Assembly: GCF_021491355.1 (NCBI RefSeq)
Contig: NZ_JAKENF010000001.1
Span: 992,001 to 1,056,000 of the forward strand
Direction of reading: 5' to 3'
DNA from: Alitabrizicola rongguiensis
GTDB lineage: Bacteria > Pseudomonadota > Alphaproteobacteria > Rhodobacterales > Rhodobacteraceae
DNA length: 64,000 nucleotides
This document shows, one piece after another, positions 44,402 through 53,810 of the stretch. The stretch's first letter is position 1; each line of letters begins with the position of its first letter. A model generated the notes under the pieces. The model had not been told where the DNA came from, ran no database searches, and worked only from the letters and a program-made list of their open reading frames with translations. The translations under genes were made by a program, and so were the position numbers.

Positions 44402-47047
44402 GTGAGCGACGACGGCGTCACGCCGATGATGGCGCAGTATCTGGAGATCAAGGCGCAGAACCCGGGCGCGCTCTTGTTCTACCGGATGGGCGACTTCTAC
44501 GAGATGTTCTTTGACGATGCCGTCGCGGCCAGCGAGGCGCTCGACATCGCCCTGACCAAGCGCGGTAAGCATCTGGGCGAAGATATCGCCATGTGCGGTG
44601 TGCCCGTCCATTCGGCAGAAGGCTACCTGCTGACGCTGATCCGCAAGGGCTTTCGCGTTGCGATTGCCGAACAGCTGGAAGATCCGGCCGAGGCGAAGAA
44701 GCGAGGCTACAAAGCGGTCGTGAAGCGCGACGTCGTCCGGCTGGTCACCCCGGGAACGCTCACCGAGGACAGCCTGCTTGAGGCGCGGCGGCACAACTTC
44801 CTTGCGGCTTTCTGCGAGGTCAGGGACGAGTCGGCGCTGGCCTGGGTCGATATATCGACAGGCGAGTTGCGCGTGATGCCCTGCCCAGCCGTGCGACTGG
44901 CGCCGGAACTGGCACGTCTTGCGCCGCGGGAGGTGCTTGTCAGCGAAGCACGGGAACAAGACTGGAGCAGCCTGATCGCCGAGGCCGGCGCCGCGCTGAC
45001 CGTGAGGCCGCGGGCGGGGTTCGACAGCACCGCGGCCGAGCGGCGGCTCTGTGCGCTCTATGGCGTCGGGACGCTCGACGCCTTCGGGCGGTTCGACAGG
45101 GCGGAATTGGCCGCGCTTGGGGCAATCGTCGACTATCTGGACCTGACACAGCGCGGCAGACTGCCGCTGCTGCGCCCGCCGGTGCGAGAACTGGCCAGTG
45201 GGGCGATGCAGCTTGACGCAGCGACCCGCCGAAACCTCGAGATCACCTCGGCGCTGTCCGGGGGCCGGGAGGGATCGCTTCTGGCCGCCATTGACCGGAC
45301 AGTGACGGCCGCGGGTGCCCGACTGCTGGAGCGGCGGCTTTCGAGCCCTTCCTGCGAGCTCGACGTGATCCACTCCAGGCTCGAATCGGTGCGGTTTCTG
45401 CTCGAGCAGGACCGTTTGCGCGCCGATCTGCGTGAGGCGCTGCGGCGCGTACCAGACATCGACCGTGCCCTGTCCCGGCTGGCGTTGGATCGCGGTGGCC
45501 CTCGGGATCTGGCGGCCATCCGCGCAGGCTTCGAGAGGGCGGACGAGATCGCGCAGTTGCTCGTCGAGGCCCCGCCCCTGTTGGCCGGAGCCGCGCGCGA
45601 CCTTGTTGGTCACGAAGCCGTTGTCGGCCTCCTCGAAGCAGCGCTGGTCGCCGAACCGCCCCTTCTGGCGCGGGATGGCGGCTTTATCGCCTCCGGCTAT
45701 GACAGCGAACTGGACGAGACACGGAAGCTGCGCGACGAAGGGCGCGGCGTGATCGCGGGGATGCAGGCAGAGTACGCCACGCTCGCGGGAGTGCCGAGCC
45801 TGAAGATCAGGCACAACAACGTGCTGGGCTATTTCATAGAGACAACGGATACCCATGCGGCCCGGATGCTTTCGCCACCATTGTCGGAGCGTTTCATCCA
45901 TCGGCAGACGACGGCCAACCAGGTTCGCTTTACCACGGTCGAGCTTTCCGAGCTTGAAACAAGGATCCTGAATGCCGGGAACCACGCACTGGAGATCGAA
46001 AAACGTCTCTATGAAAGCCTGAAAGGCGCTGTCCTGGAAACCTCAGTCGCAGTTTTCGCGGCGGCTCGTGCCTTGGCCGAGATCGATCTTGCCGCAGCCT
46101 TCGCGGATCTCGCCGCAGCAGAGGATTGGGCAGAGCCGCATGTCGACGAGAGCCGGGCCTTCATCGTCGAGGCGGGCCGGCATCCGGTGGTGGAGCGGGC
46201 GCTCAGGCGGCAGGGCGGCGCAAGCTTTGTCGCCAATGACTGCGCCCTGACCGATGGCGGCGTTCCGGCCATCTGGCTTCTGACCGGGCCAAACATGGCA
46301 GGCAAATCGACTTTCCTGCGCCAGAACGCCCTGATTGCGCTGCTGGCTCAGGCAGGAAGTTTCGTTCCAGCGCGCGCGGCCCGAATAGGCCTGGTCAGCC
46401 AGCTTTTCAGCCGGGTCGGCGCCGCAGACGATCTGGCGCGCGGGCGATCGACCTTCATGGTCGAGATGGTCGAGACGGCCGCCATCCTGAATCAGGCAGA
46501 CGATCGGTCGCTTGTCATCCTGGACGAGATCGGTCGCGGCACGGCGACCTACGATGGCCTTTCGATCGCCTGGGCAACACTGGAACACCTGCAGGGGGTC
46601 AACAATTGCCGGGCCCTGTTTGCCACGCACTACCACGAGATGACGGCGCTGGCCGGGAAGCTTGAGGGGGTCGAGAACGCAACAGTTACCGTGAAAGAGT
46701 GGGAAGGTGACGTCATCTTCCTTCACGAGGTGAAGAAGGGGGCGGCAGATCGCAGCTACGGCGTTCAGGTGGCGCGGCTGGCGGGCCTGCCGGCCAGCGT
46801 GGTAGAGCGGGCCAGAGTGGTGCTTGAAGCGCTCGAGTCGGGCGAGCGACAGGGTGGTGCCCGGCCGCAGGCGCTGATCGACGATCTACCCCTGTTCCGG
46901 GTCGCGCCTCAGACACCAGTCGCTCCCGCGAGACACGCCGCCTCGTCAGAGGTGGAGGCGCGGCTTCGGGCGCTGCATCCAGACGAAATGACCCCTATGG
47001 ATGCGCTTCGTACGGTCTATGACTTGAAGGCTCTGCTGCGAGAGTGA
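44402..47047 (+). CDS. mutS: DNA mismatch repair protein MutS
   Basis: 881 residues from a GTG at 44402 with GGGGGAAG upstream. The mismatch-recognition motif GALLFYRMGDFYEMFFDDA (the Phe-x-Glu that wedges in mismatches is the FYE) is at residues 22-40. The ATPase has Walker A TGPNMAGKSTFLRQ (about residue 629) and Walker B LVILDEIGRGTATYDGLSIA, then FATHYHEMTAL. It recognises mismatches and starts repair with MutL. Full length and standard composition. A strong hairpin terminator follows. Confidence 0.96.
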   Translation: MSDDGVTPMMAQYLEIKAQNPGALLFYRMGDFYEMFFDDAVAASEALDIALTKRGKHLGEDIAMCGVPVHSAEGYLLTLIRKGFRVAIAEQLEDPAEAKKRGYKAVVKRDVVRLVTPGTLTEDSLLEARRHNFLAAFCEVRDESALAWVDISTGELRVMPCPAVRLAPELARLAPREVLVSEAREQDWSSLIAEAGAALTVRPRAGFDSTAAERRLCALYGVGTLDAFGRFDRAELAALGAIVDYLDLTQRGRLPLLRPPVRELASGAMQLDAATRRNLEITSALSGGREGSLLAAIDRTVTAAGARLLERRLSSPSCELDVIHSRLESVRFLLEQDRLRADLREALRRVPDIDRALSRLALDRGGPRDLAAIRAGFERADEIAQLLVEAPPLLAGAARDLVGHEAVVGLLEAALVAEPPLLARDGGFIASGYDSELDETRKLRDEGRGVIAGMQAEYATLAGVPSLKIRHNNVLGYFIETTDTHAARMLSPPLSERFIHRQTTANQVRFTTVELSELETRILNAGNHALEIEKRLYESLKGAVLETSVAVFAAARALAEIDLAAAFADLAAAEDWAEPHVDESRAFIVEAGRHPVVERALRRQGGASFVANDCALTDGGVPAIWLLTGPNMAGKSTFLRQNALIALLAQAGSFVPARAARIGLVSQLFSRVGAADDLARGRSTFMVEMVETAAILNQADDRSLVILDEIGRGTATYDGLSIAWATLEHLQGVNNCRALFATHYHEMTALAGKLEGVENATVTVKEWEGDVIFLHEVKKGAADRSYGVQVARLAGLPASVVERARVVLEALESGERQGGARPQALIDDLPLFRVAPQTPVAPARHAASSEVEARLRALHPDEMTPMDALRTVYDLKALLRE

Positions 47048-47090
47048 TCGGGCGAAATCGCAGGGCGGTCGGGCGTCCGCCACGCTTTCC

Positions 47091-47122
47091 AACACGTCTC
47101 CGCCCAAAGGCGGAGACGTGTT
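47091..47122. terminator. Terminator hairpin between mutS and grpE
   Basis: A perfect 14-bp stem AACACGTCTCCGCC / GGCGGAGACGTGTT with a 4-base loop CAAA. The T-run after it is weak (TTGCGTTG). It lies between the convergent mutS and grpE and can serve both strands. Confidence 0.85.
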
Positions 47123-47155
47123 GCGTTGAAAGGCTCTGTTGGGGTCGCCAGGGCG

Positions 47156-47710
47156 TCAGGACGCAGGCATCGACGAAACGCCGACCTGTGCCGGGCGCAG
47201 CAGGCGATCGTGGAGCAGAAAGCCCTCTGTCATCACCTGGATGATCTGGCCGGCCCTTGTCCCCGGAACGGGGGCTTCGAACATGGCCTGATGCAATTGG
47301 GGGTCGAACTGATCGCCATTGGCGGGCGATATCGGGGTGATACCATGCTTCTGCATGACATTGGTCAGTTCGCGAAGCGTCAGTTCGACTCCCTCGATGA
47401 GGGCGGAGGCTTGGGCCCGATGGTCCTCGGTTGCGGCATCGAGTGCCCGCCGAAGGTTGTCATAGACAGGCAGAAGGTCGCGCGCGAGACGTGACGCCCC
47501 ATACTGTTCGGCTTCGCGCCGATCACGCTCGCCGCGTTTTCGAGAGTTTTCGGCATCGGCAAGGGCGCGCATGAAGCGGTCCCTGAATTCGTCTCGCTCG
47601 GCAATCGCCTTTTCCAGTTCAGACTCGATACCAGCCGCAGCGGTATCGATGCCCTCATCAACAAGGTCTTCCGCCAGAGCCTGTTCGGCGGCTGCTTTCT
47701 GTTCAGTCAT
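47156..47710 (-). CDS. grpE: Nucleotide exchange factor GrpE
   Basis: 184 residues. The long N-terminal coiled coil (AGIESELEKAIAERDEFRDR, MRALADAENSRKRGERDRRE) leads to the small beta domain with GVELTLRELTNVMQKHGI and the C-terminal motif QIIQVMTEGFLLHDRLLRPA. GrpE releases ADP from DnaK. It follows hrcA by 13 bases, so the two heat-shock genes form an operon. No CIRCE element was seen near it, in the hrcA upstream region either, so heat regulation may be through sigma-32 or absent. Confidence 0.95.
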   Translation of the reverse strand: MTEQKAAAEQALAEDLVDEGIDTAAAGIESELEKAIAERDEFRDRFMRALADAENSRKRGERDRREAEQYGASRLARDLLPVYDNLRRALDAATEDHRAQASALIEGVELTLRELTNVMQKHGITPISPANGDQFDPQLHQAMFEAPVPGTRAGQIIQVMTEGFLLHDRLLRPAQVGVSSMPAS

Positions 47711-47723
47711 CGTCCTTCATCCT

Positions 47724-48788
47724 TCAACCCCGGTCGGAAACGAGCTTTCCCACCAGTTGCGCCGTGTAATCGACGATCGGAACGATCCGCCCATAATTAA
47801 GCCGGGTCGGCCCGATCACACCGACGGCACCCACGATCTTACGGTCAGCGTTCATATAGGGAGAGACGACCAGACTGGAACCCGAAAGTGAGAAAAGCTT
47901 GTTCTCCGAGCCGATAAAAATGCGCACACCCTCGCCCTCTTCTGCAAGTTCGAGGAACTCGGCAATGTCGCGCTTGCGTTCCAGGTCGTCGAAGAGGCTG
48001 CGAATGCGATCCACGTCTGCTTCGGCCCCGGGGGTGCCCAGCAGATTCGAACTGCCCCGAACGATCAACCGCTCGTGCCGGTCTCCGCTGTTTTCCCACA
48101 TGGCGAGGCCGCTTTGGACCAGTTGCTGCGCAAGCGCGTCAATCTCTTGCCGGCGGCGTTCGATTTCCTGGCCGACAGAGTCGCGGATATCGGCAAAGGT
48201 CCTGCCACCCGCCAGCGCGTTAAGGAAGTTGGCGGCCTCGCGCATGGATGAGGGCGTATGGCCGGGAGGCGGCGCAAAGACGCGGTTCTCGACAGTTCCA
48301 TCCGCAAAGACCAGAACGACGAGAGCGCGATCCGGAGCCAGACTCACGAATTCGATATGGCGGATCGGCGCCTCGCGCTTCGGGGCAAGGACGAGGCTTG
48401 CCCCACGCGTGATGCCGGAAAGGGCGGCCCCGACCCGATCGAGGATCGACGCGACATCCGTACTGTTGCTGCCAAGCGATGAGTCGATGCGCTCGCGGTC
48501 TTCCGGTGCCACCTCTCCGACCTCGAGCAGCCCGTCAACGAACATCCTCAATCCAAGCTGGGTCGGCACCCGGCCCGCCGAGACATGCGGACTATCGAGA
48601 AGGCCGAGGAATTCGAGATCCTGCATCACGTTGCGGATCGTTGCCGCGCTGACTTTCTCGTTCATGATGCGGGTCAGGGTTCGCGACCCGACCGGATCGC
48701 CGGATGCAAGATAGCCTTCGACCACGCGCCGAAAAACTTCGCGCGAGCGATCGCTCATTTCGGCAAGGATGCGAGGACTGTCGTTCAT
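47724..48788 (-). CDS. hrcA: Heat-inducible transcription repressor HrcA
   Basis: 354 residues from the ATG at 48788; the frame is open to 48830. The N-terminal winged helix is [20 protein letters not shown] and [19 protein letters not shown]. The C-terminal domain has [20 protein letters not shown]. HrcA binds CIRCE (TTAGCACTC-N9-GAGTGCTAA) and represses groESL and related genes. No CIRCE copy is visible in this window, so its targets lie elsewhere. Divergent from rph with a 117-base gap, and upstream of grpE. Confidence 0.94.
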   Translation of the reverse strand: MNDSPRILAEMSDRSREVFRRVVEGYLASGDPVGSRTLTRIMNEKVSAATIRNVMQDLEFLGLLDSPHVSAGRVPTQLGLRMFVDGLLEVGEVAPEDRERIDSSLGSNSTDVASILDRVGAALSGITRGASLVLAPKREAPIRHIEFVSLAPDRALVVLVFADGTVENRVFAPPPGHTPSSMREAANFLNALAGGRTFADIRDSVGQEIERRRQEIDALAQQLVQSGLAMWENSGDRHERLIVRGSSNLLGTPGAEADVDRIRSLFDDLERKRDIAEFLELAEEGEGVRIFIGSENKLFSLSGSSLVVSPYMNADRKIVGAVGVIGPTRLNYGRIVPIVDYTAQLVGKLVSDRG

Positions 48789-48905
48789 CACATTAATCTG
48801 GCCATTCGCAGTGAAGTTAGAAAGAGGCAATGTATGGCGTCAATCGGGGTTGCATCGCCGTGGGTGGCGCGGATATTGGCCCCGTCATTTCACAAGGATC
48901 CCATC

Positions 48906-49619
48906 ATGCGGCCCTCTGGCAGAAAGCTGAACGAACTTCGCCCGGTGTCGATCGAAACCGGCGTTGTGAAGCACGCGGAAGGCAGTTGCCTTATCAAGGT
49001 TGGCGATACCCACGTTCTGTGCACGGCTTCGCTTGAAGAGAAGGCTCCCCCATTCCTGAAAAATACCGGTCTGGGCTGGGTAACCGCAGAATACGGGATG
49101 CTGCCGCGCGCGACCAACACGCGCAACCGGCGCGAGGCCGCAGCGGGCAAACAATCGGGCCGTACACAGGAGATCCAGCGGTTGATTGGCCGGTCGCTGC
49201 GCGCGGGCATTGACCGTGTCGCCCTTGGTGAACGGCAAATCGTCGTCGACTGCGACGTCATTCAGGCGGATGGCGGGACGCGCTGTGCCTCGATCACGGG
49301 CGGATGGGTCGCGCTACGACTTGCGATCAATCGCATGCTTGCGAGCGGCATGCTGACTTCCGATCCGATCATGGACCACGTCGTTGCCCTGTCGTGCGGC
49401 ATCTATGCCGGTCAGGCCGTGGCCGATCTGGACTATGCCGAGGACAGCACCGCCGGGACCGACGGCAATTTTGTGGTCACCGGTCGGGGCCGGCTGATCG
49501 AGGTACAGATGTCGGCGGAGGGGGCAACCTTCTCGCGCGACGAGATGATGCAGCTTCTGGATCTGGCCGAAACAGGAGCGGCATCCCTCGTTGCGGCCCA
49601 AAAGGCGGCGCTGGCATGA
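48906..49619 (+). CDS. rph: Ribonuclease PH
   Basis: 237 residues from the ATG at 48906, with AAGGATC upstream. The enzyme trims tRNA 3' ends by phosphorolysis. Motifs include [57 protein letters not shown] and the phosphate-binding region [19 protein letters not shown]. Length is typical. The stop overlaps the rdgB start as ATGA, giving an rph-rdgB pair, a very common arrangement that links RNA processing and nucleotide house-cleaning. The promoter lies in the gap shared with hrcA. Confidence 0.96.
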   Translation: MRPSGRKLNELRPVSIETGVVKHAEGSCLIKVGDTHVLCTASLEEKAPPFLKNTGLGWVTAEYGMLPRATNTRNRREAAAGKQSGRTQEIQRLIGRSLRAGIDRVALGERQIVVDCDVIQADGGTRCASITGGWVALRLAINRMLASGMLTSDPIMDHVVALSCGIYAGQAVADLDYAEDSTAGTDGNFVVTGRGRLIEVQMSAEGATFSRDEMMQLLDLAETGAASLVAAQKAALA

Positions 49620-50239
49620 CATCGTCGGTGGTGAGGCGGTTTTCCTGCGATAGGCTGGTGATCGCGACTCACAACAAGGGGAAGCTGGAAGAGATCGCCA
49701 AGCTTCTGGAGCCATTCTCGGTCAGCGTCAGCTCCGCCGGCGAACTGGGCTTGCCAGAGCCTGCCGAGACCGAAACGACATTTGTCGGCAACGCCCGGAT
49801 CAAGGCCCATGCAGCAGCGCGGGCCACTGGCCTCCCCGCGCTGGCCGACGACAGTGGTCTGGAGGTCGACGCCCTAGGGCGCGCACCTGGTGTATGGACA
49901 GCAGATTGGGCGGAGGCACCAAGCGGGCGTGACTTCGTCATGGCCATGAATCGTGTGCACGAAGAACTTCTTTCACGAGAGGCGCCTAAACCTTGGACTG
50001 CAAGGTTTCTATGCACTCTGGTTCTTGCCTGGCCAGATGGCTATGATGTTGTTTTTGAAGGAAAAATAGAAGGTCAGATTGTTTGGCCCATGCGCGGGGA
50101 TCAGGGCCATGGATTTGATCCGGTCTTTCGCCCGAACGGATTTGACCAAACCTTCGGGGAAATGGATCGCTGGGAGAAGAACCGCATCAGCCACCGGGCC
50201 GCAGCGTTTCGCGCACTTATCGACGGCTGTTTCACGTGA
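49616..50239 (+). CDS. rdgB: dITP/XTP pyrophosphatase (RdgB/HAM1)
   Basis: 207 residues from the ATG at 49616, which overlaps the rph stop. The family motifs are [33 protein letters not shown] with [29 protein letters not shown] and [15 protein letters not shown]. The enzyme removes non-canonical purine nucleotides such as dITP. Its last codons lie in a parS-like palindrome (50228-50243), and its stop TGA overlaps the GTG of hemW by GTGA. This shows how tightly the parS site is built into the coding sequence. Confidence 0.95.
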   Translation: MTSSVVRRFSCDRLVIATHNKGKLEEIAKLLEPFSVSVSSAGELGLPEPAETETTFVGNARIKAHAAARATGLPALADDSGLEVDALGRAPGVWTADWAEAPSGRDFVMAMNRVHEELLSREAPKPWTARFLCTLVLAWPDGYDVVFEGKIEGQIVWPMRGDQGHGFDPVFRPNGFDQTFGEMDRWEKNRISHRAAAFRALIDGCFT

Positions 50240-50243
50240 AACG
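50228..50243. promoter_or_regulatory. parS site 1, one mismatch
   Basis: TGTTTCACGTGAAACG matches the consensus TGTTTCACGTGAAACA at 15 of 16 positions (last base). It straddles the rdgB stop and the hemW GTG, which lies in the CACGTG core. ParB loads at parS and spreads to drive chromosome segregation. Confidence 0.9.
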
Positions 50244-51450
50244 TCGTGCCCGACTTGCGAAGACATGTACCGACGCCAAGGTTGATCTGGGCGAGGTTGA
50301 GGACTGGCAGGTTGGCGGCTTTGCGATCTATGTCCATTGGCCTTTCTGCCTTTCGAAATGTCCTTACTGCGACTTCAACAGCCATGTCTCCAGCCAGATA
50401 GATCAGAAAGAGTGGTTGGACGCCTATCGGCTGGAAATCGACAACCTTGCGGCGGAGACACCAAGCAGATCAGTTCAGTCGGTCTATTTCGGTGGCGGGA
50501 CGCCTTCACTTATGTTGCCCGAGACAGTGGAGGGAGTTCTGGATGGAATCCGTCGGGCCTGGCCTGCAGCAAATGATATCGAGATCACACTCGAGGCCAA
50601 TCCAACTTCGGTCGAAGCGGGTCGGTTGCAGGGGTATCGCGATGCCGGCGTCAACCGAGTTTCAATGGGCATTCAGGCCCTAAACGATCAGGATCTCCGC
50701 AAGCTAGGCCGGATGCACACTGCGAAAGAAGCTCTGGCGGCCTATGAAACCGCGCGCTCCATTTTTGACCGGGTAAGTTTTGACTTGATCTATGCACGGC
50801 AGGGCCAGTCTCTAGCCGATTGGCGTGGTGAATTATCGCAGGCGCTGGACCTTTCTCCAGACCACCTGTCGCTTTATCAGCTTACGATTGAGGAAGGGAC
50901 CGTCTTCGCAGAGCGGTACCACAAAGGGCAGCTTCGCGGATTGCCCGATGAGGATCTGGCAGTGGACCTGTTTTCTGCTACCCAAGATCTTTGTGAGGCG
51001 GCCGGACTTCCCGCATACGAGCTTTCGAACCACGCGAGGCCCGGCCAGGAGTCGCGGCACAATCTGGTCTATTGGCAGGGTGGAGACTATGGCGGCGTCG
51101 GGCCCGGCGCACATGGCCGACTCACACTCGACGGCACAAGATACGCGACCGCTCAATGGAGCAATCCTGCTGCCTGGCTCCAGGCCGTAAGGGCAGCGGG
51201 AACCGGCCAGCGAACGCGAGAGCCGCTTTCGGCCGAGGACCGCTTTGCAGAGTTGATGATGATGGGGCTACGACTGCGGGGCGGGATCGACCTTGACCGT
51301 GCGGCCAGACTTCGCGGAGAAGACCTGCCTCAACGCCAGATCCACGATTTGATCGAGATGGGCAAGCTCCAGATCTCGGATGGCAGGCTGGCCGCGACAG
51401 AAGAAGGCAGGCTCGTCTTGAACGCCGTTCTGCGCGAACTTCTGGTCTGA
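50236..51450 (+). CDS. hemW: Radical SAM heme chaperone HemW
   Basis: 404 residues from the GTG at 50236, which overlaps rdgB. The first 30 residues ([20 protein letters not shown]) are unusual, since homologues usually start close to VGGFAIYVHWPFCLSKCPYC; no start codon sits nearer in frame. The radical SAM cysteines are CLSKCPYCDFNSH. FGGGTPSLMLPE and SMGIQALNDQDLRKLGRMHT follow. HemW, once annotated as oxygen-independent coproporphyrinogen oxidase HemN, is a heme chaperone lacking HemN's extra cysteine. No ribosome site is clear, so coupling with rdgB is likely. It converges on parB with 2 bases between. Confidence 0.9.
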   Translation: MKRRARLAKTCTDAKVDLGEVEDWQVGGFAIYVHWPFCLSKCPYCDFNSHVSSQIDQKEWLDAYRLEIDNLAAETPSRSVQSVYFGGGTPSLMLPETVEGVLDGIRRAWPAANDIEITLEANPTSVEAGRLQGYRDAGVNRVSMGIQALNDQDLRKLGRMHTAKEALAAYETARSIFDRVSFDLIYARQGQSLADWRGELSQALDLSPDHLSLYQLTIEEGTVFAERYHKGQLRGLPDEDLAVDLFSATQDLCEAAGLPAYELSNHARPGQESRHNLVYWQGGDYGGVGPGAHGRLTLDGTRYATAQWSNPAAWLQAVRAAGTGQRTREPLSAEDRFAELMMMGLRLRGGIDLDRAARLRGEDLPQRQIHDLIEMGKLQISDGRLAATEEGRLVLNAVLRELLV

Positions 51451-51452
51451 CG

Positions 51453-52367
51453 TCAGACAGAACCATCCCGCGGCAATTGCGAAAGCGCCCGGCAAAGCAG
51501 ATCGAGATCGTCTAGGTTGTTGTAAACGACGATCAACCTGCCCCGACCAGTGCCGGCCTCATGCTCGATGCGGACCGCCATCTTCAAGTTGGCCGACAGA
51601 TCCCCCTCAAGCGCTAGGGTGTCAGCATCCTTGGCCTGCGGACTGTCTTTTCGCTGGCGCTTCACCCCTGCCTTTTGCTGTGCGGCTTGTGCCAGTTCCT
51701 CGGCCTGACGAACAGACAGGCCGCGAGAGATGATCGTTCGCGCAAGCTCAGCGGGATTCGGGGTCGCGACGAGCGCCCGCGCATGGCCTGCCGAGAGCTT
51801 TCCGTCCTTGACGAGGGCCTGCACCTCCTCAGGAAGATTCAGTAGCCTCAGCAAATTGGCGATATGGCTTCGGCTCTTGGCCAGCGCTTCGGCGAGCTTC
51901 TCCTGGGTGTGACCGAAGCGATCCATCAACTGTCGATAAGCCATGGCCTCTTCGATCGCATTCAGATCCGCACGCTGAATGTTCTCGATGATCGCGACTT
52001 CCAGAACTTCGGAATCGCTGAGGTCACGCACAAGAACGGGAAGCTCGTGCAACTGGGCCATCTGAGCGGCCCGCCACCTTCTTTCTCCTGCGACAATTTC
52101 GTAGGTGCCATTGCCGGCCGGCCGAACAATCAATGGCTGGATCACACCCTTTGACCGTATCGATGCGGCCAGGTCTTCGAGCGCCTCAGGGCCAAATGTT
52201 CGCCGTGGCTGATCCGGATTTGGAATAAGCAGTTCTATGGGCACAAACTGTTCGGGCCGTTGGGCCCGGGCCTCCGTGGCATTCGACTGCGCATAAAGAT
52301 TCACATCTGCCATCAGCGCCGAAAGGCCGCGGCCCAGCCCTCGCCGTTCCGTCCGCTTGTCGTTCAT
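51453..52367 (-). CDS. parB: Chromosome partitioning protein ParB
   Basis: 304 residues. An N-terminal RRGLGRGLSALMADV segment, typical for ParA contact, is followed by the CTP-binding ParB/Srx domain (GERRWRAA, ENIQRADLN), the helix-turn-helix (HTQEKLAEALAKSRSHIANL) and a C-terminal dimerisation domain. It recognises parS, of which three copies lie within 6 kb: 50228, 53463 and 55655. Together with ParA it segregates the origin region. It overlaps parA by 4 bases (ATGA), so the partners are made together. Converges on hemW with no terminator. Confidence 0.96.
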   Translation of the reverse strand: MNDKRTERRGLGRGLSALMADVNLYAQSNATEARAQRPEQFVPIELLIPNPDQPRRTFGPEALEDLAASIRSKGVIQPLIVRPAGNGTYEIVAGERRWRAAQMAQLHELPVLVRDLSDSEVLEVAIIENIQRADLNAIEEAMAYRQLMDRFGHTQEKLAEALAKSRSHIANLLRLLNLPEEVQALVKDGKLSAGHARALVATPNPAELARTIISRGLSVRQAEELAQAAQQKAGVKRQRKDSPQAKDADTLALEGDLSANLKMAVRIEHEAGTGRGRLIVVYNNLDDLDLLCRALSQLPRDGSV

Positions 52368-53191
52368 CTCGCCACCTCTTCACCCTTCGCCTGCAGTCCG
52401 TGCCGCGTAGCCAGGATCCGGGCAAGCGCGCGATAGGCTTCTGCACCCTTCGATCCAGGATCGTATTCCAAAACCGACTGGGCGAAAGAGGGGGCCTCGC
52501 TCAGCCGAACGTTTCGAGGGATGACAATTGGAAAAACCAAGTCGCCAAGCGTCTCTCTCGCGTCCTGCTCGACCTGCAGCGACAAGTTGTTGCGCGTGTC
52601 ATACATGGTCAGGAGAACGCCCTCGATGCGCAATTCCGGGTTCGCCGATTGACGAACCTCGCGCAGGGTCAGCATGAGCTGAGACAGCCCTTCCAGCGCA
52701 AAGAACTCTGCCTGCAGAGGAACAAGGACAGCATCAGCAGCGACCATGGCATTGATCGTCAAGAGATTCAGCGACGGAGGGCAGTCGATGAGAACGAAGT
52801 CGAACCCAAACGGCGCCATTGCGGGCTGCCGCAGAGCGTCCCGCAGAAGAAAGCTCCGACGCTCGTTTGAAACAAGCTCCATGTCTGTTGAAGAGAGATC
52901 AGATGTTGCCGGGCAGATCCACAGCCGGTTGGCCTTCGTCTCTTGAAACACCTGTTGCGGCGACGCGTCCTCCAGCAGCAGGTCGTAGCTCGTGAATTTT
53001 CGGCAATCCGGATCGATGCCAAGGCCTGTTGAAGCATTTCCTTGCGGGTCGAGATCAACGATTGCGACACGAGCTCCAAGCTCGGCAAGCGCAGCAGCCA
53101 GGTTGATTGCCGAAGTCGTCTTGCCTACCCCGCCCTTCTGGTTGGCAACGGCAAGGATGCGTGATTGTCGTAGGCTTGGTCTATCAGGCAC
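52364..53191 (-). CDS. parA: Chromosome partitioning ATPase ParA (Soj)
   Basis: 275 residues. The deviant Walker A is VANQKGGVGKTTSAINLAAA, then IVDLDPQGNASTGLG, and Walker B DFVLIDCPPSLNLLTINA. ParA binds DNA non-specifically with ATP and is released by ParB, moving origin regions apart. Its first 8 bases overlap the end of rsmG. The gene order rsmG-parA-parB following mnmG is the usual one in alphaproteobacteria next to the origin, and supports the oriC call at 58.9-59.25 kb. Confidence 0.96.
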   Translation of the reverse strand: MPDRPSLRQSRILAVANQKGGVGKTTSAINLAAALAELGARVAIVDLDPQGNASTGLGIDPDCRKFTSYDLLLEDASPQQVFQETKANRLWICPATSDLSSTDMELVSNERRSFLLRDALRQPAMAPFGFDFVLIDCPPSLNLLTINAMVAADAVLVPLQAEFFALEGLSQLMLTLREVRQSANPELRIEGVLLTMYDTRNNLSLQVEQDARETLGDLVFPIVIPRNVRLSEAPSFAQSVLEYDPGSKGAEAYRALARILATRHGLQAKGEEVAR

Positions 53192-53810
53192 GTCGCAGAC
53201 CCCTCAACACCAGAAGTTTCGCGTTTGGATCAGTTCGGCTTGGCTCAATGGTAAGATCGAACTGCCAGACATTTCGGGCCTCTGCAACTTCCCGCTCCGC
53301 GTTCTGGCCTTTCGGAAAGATAGCGACGCCATCGTCCGACAGGTGCCGGTTTGCATAGCCACATAGAACGGTCAGTGGGGCAAGAGCCCGCGCCGATACC
53401 ACATCCGCGTCTTGCGGGGCCAAGTCCTCGATCCTACTGGCCAAAACTTCAAACCCGGCGCCTGTTTCACGTGAAACAGTTCGCAGGAAAGCCGCCTTCC
53501 GCTGATCCGACTCCGCGAGCACGAAACTTGTCTTCAATCCGCGCGTACGCGCGGCGATCGCAACGACGGCTCCGGGAAAACCGCCACCACTCCCCATATC
53601 CAACCAAAGCCGAGGCTCACAGGCAAGTACATCCAGAAGCTGCAGGCTATCCTCGATGTGCCTCGACCAGATGAGCGGAAGGCTGTCTCGAGAAACAAGG
53701 TTGATGGAAGGGTTCCACTTTTCGACCAGCCCCACGAACGTGCCAAGGCGATGCTGCAAGTCGGGATCGTGTCCGAGACCAACCGGCGCGGGACCGGCCT
53801 CAGGATGCAC
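53184..53810 (-). CDS. rsmG: 16S rRNA (guanine527-N7)-methyltransferase RsmG
   Basis: 208 residues. SAM motifs [20 protein letters not shown], then [20 protein letters not shown] and [14 protein letters not shown]. It methylates G527 of 16S rRNA; loss gives low-level streptomycin resistance. The coding sequence contains the only perfect parS site, at 53463-53478, where it reads as TVSRET. It overlaps the mnmG stop by 11 bases and the parA start by 8, an unbroken operon from mnmG to parB. Confidence 0.95.
   Translation of the reverse strand: MHPEAGPAPVGLGHDPDLQHRLGTFVGLVEKWNPSINLVSRDSLPLIWSRHIEDSLQLLDVLACEPRLWLDMGSGGGFPGAVVAIAARTRGLKTSFVLAESDQRKAAFLRTVSRETGAGFEVLASRIEDLAPQDADVVSARALAPLTVLCGYANRHLSDDGVAIFPKGQNAEREVAEARNVWQFDLTIEPSRTDPNAKLLVLRGLRRA
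53463..53478. promoter_or_regulatory. parS site 2, perfect
   Basis: TGTTTCACGTGAAACA, a full 16-bp palindrome identical to the consensus, inside the rsmG coding sequence. It encodes TVSRET on the minus strand, so the codons fit both functions. It lies about 5.5 kb from the putative oriC. Confidence 0.96.

Noticed and set aside
44360-45985. Long minus-strand open frame opposite mutS (about 541 codons)
   Set aside because: MutS on the + strand is complete and certain; the other frame has no motif.
47711-48905. CIRCE element controlling hrcA-grpE
   Set aside because: I found no TTAGCACTC-N9-GAGTGCTAA-like sequence in the hrcA/rph gap or before grpE.
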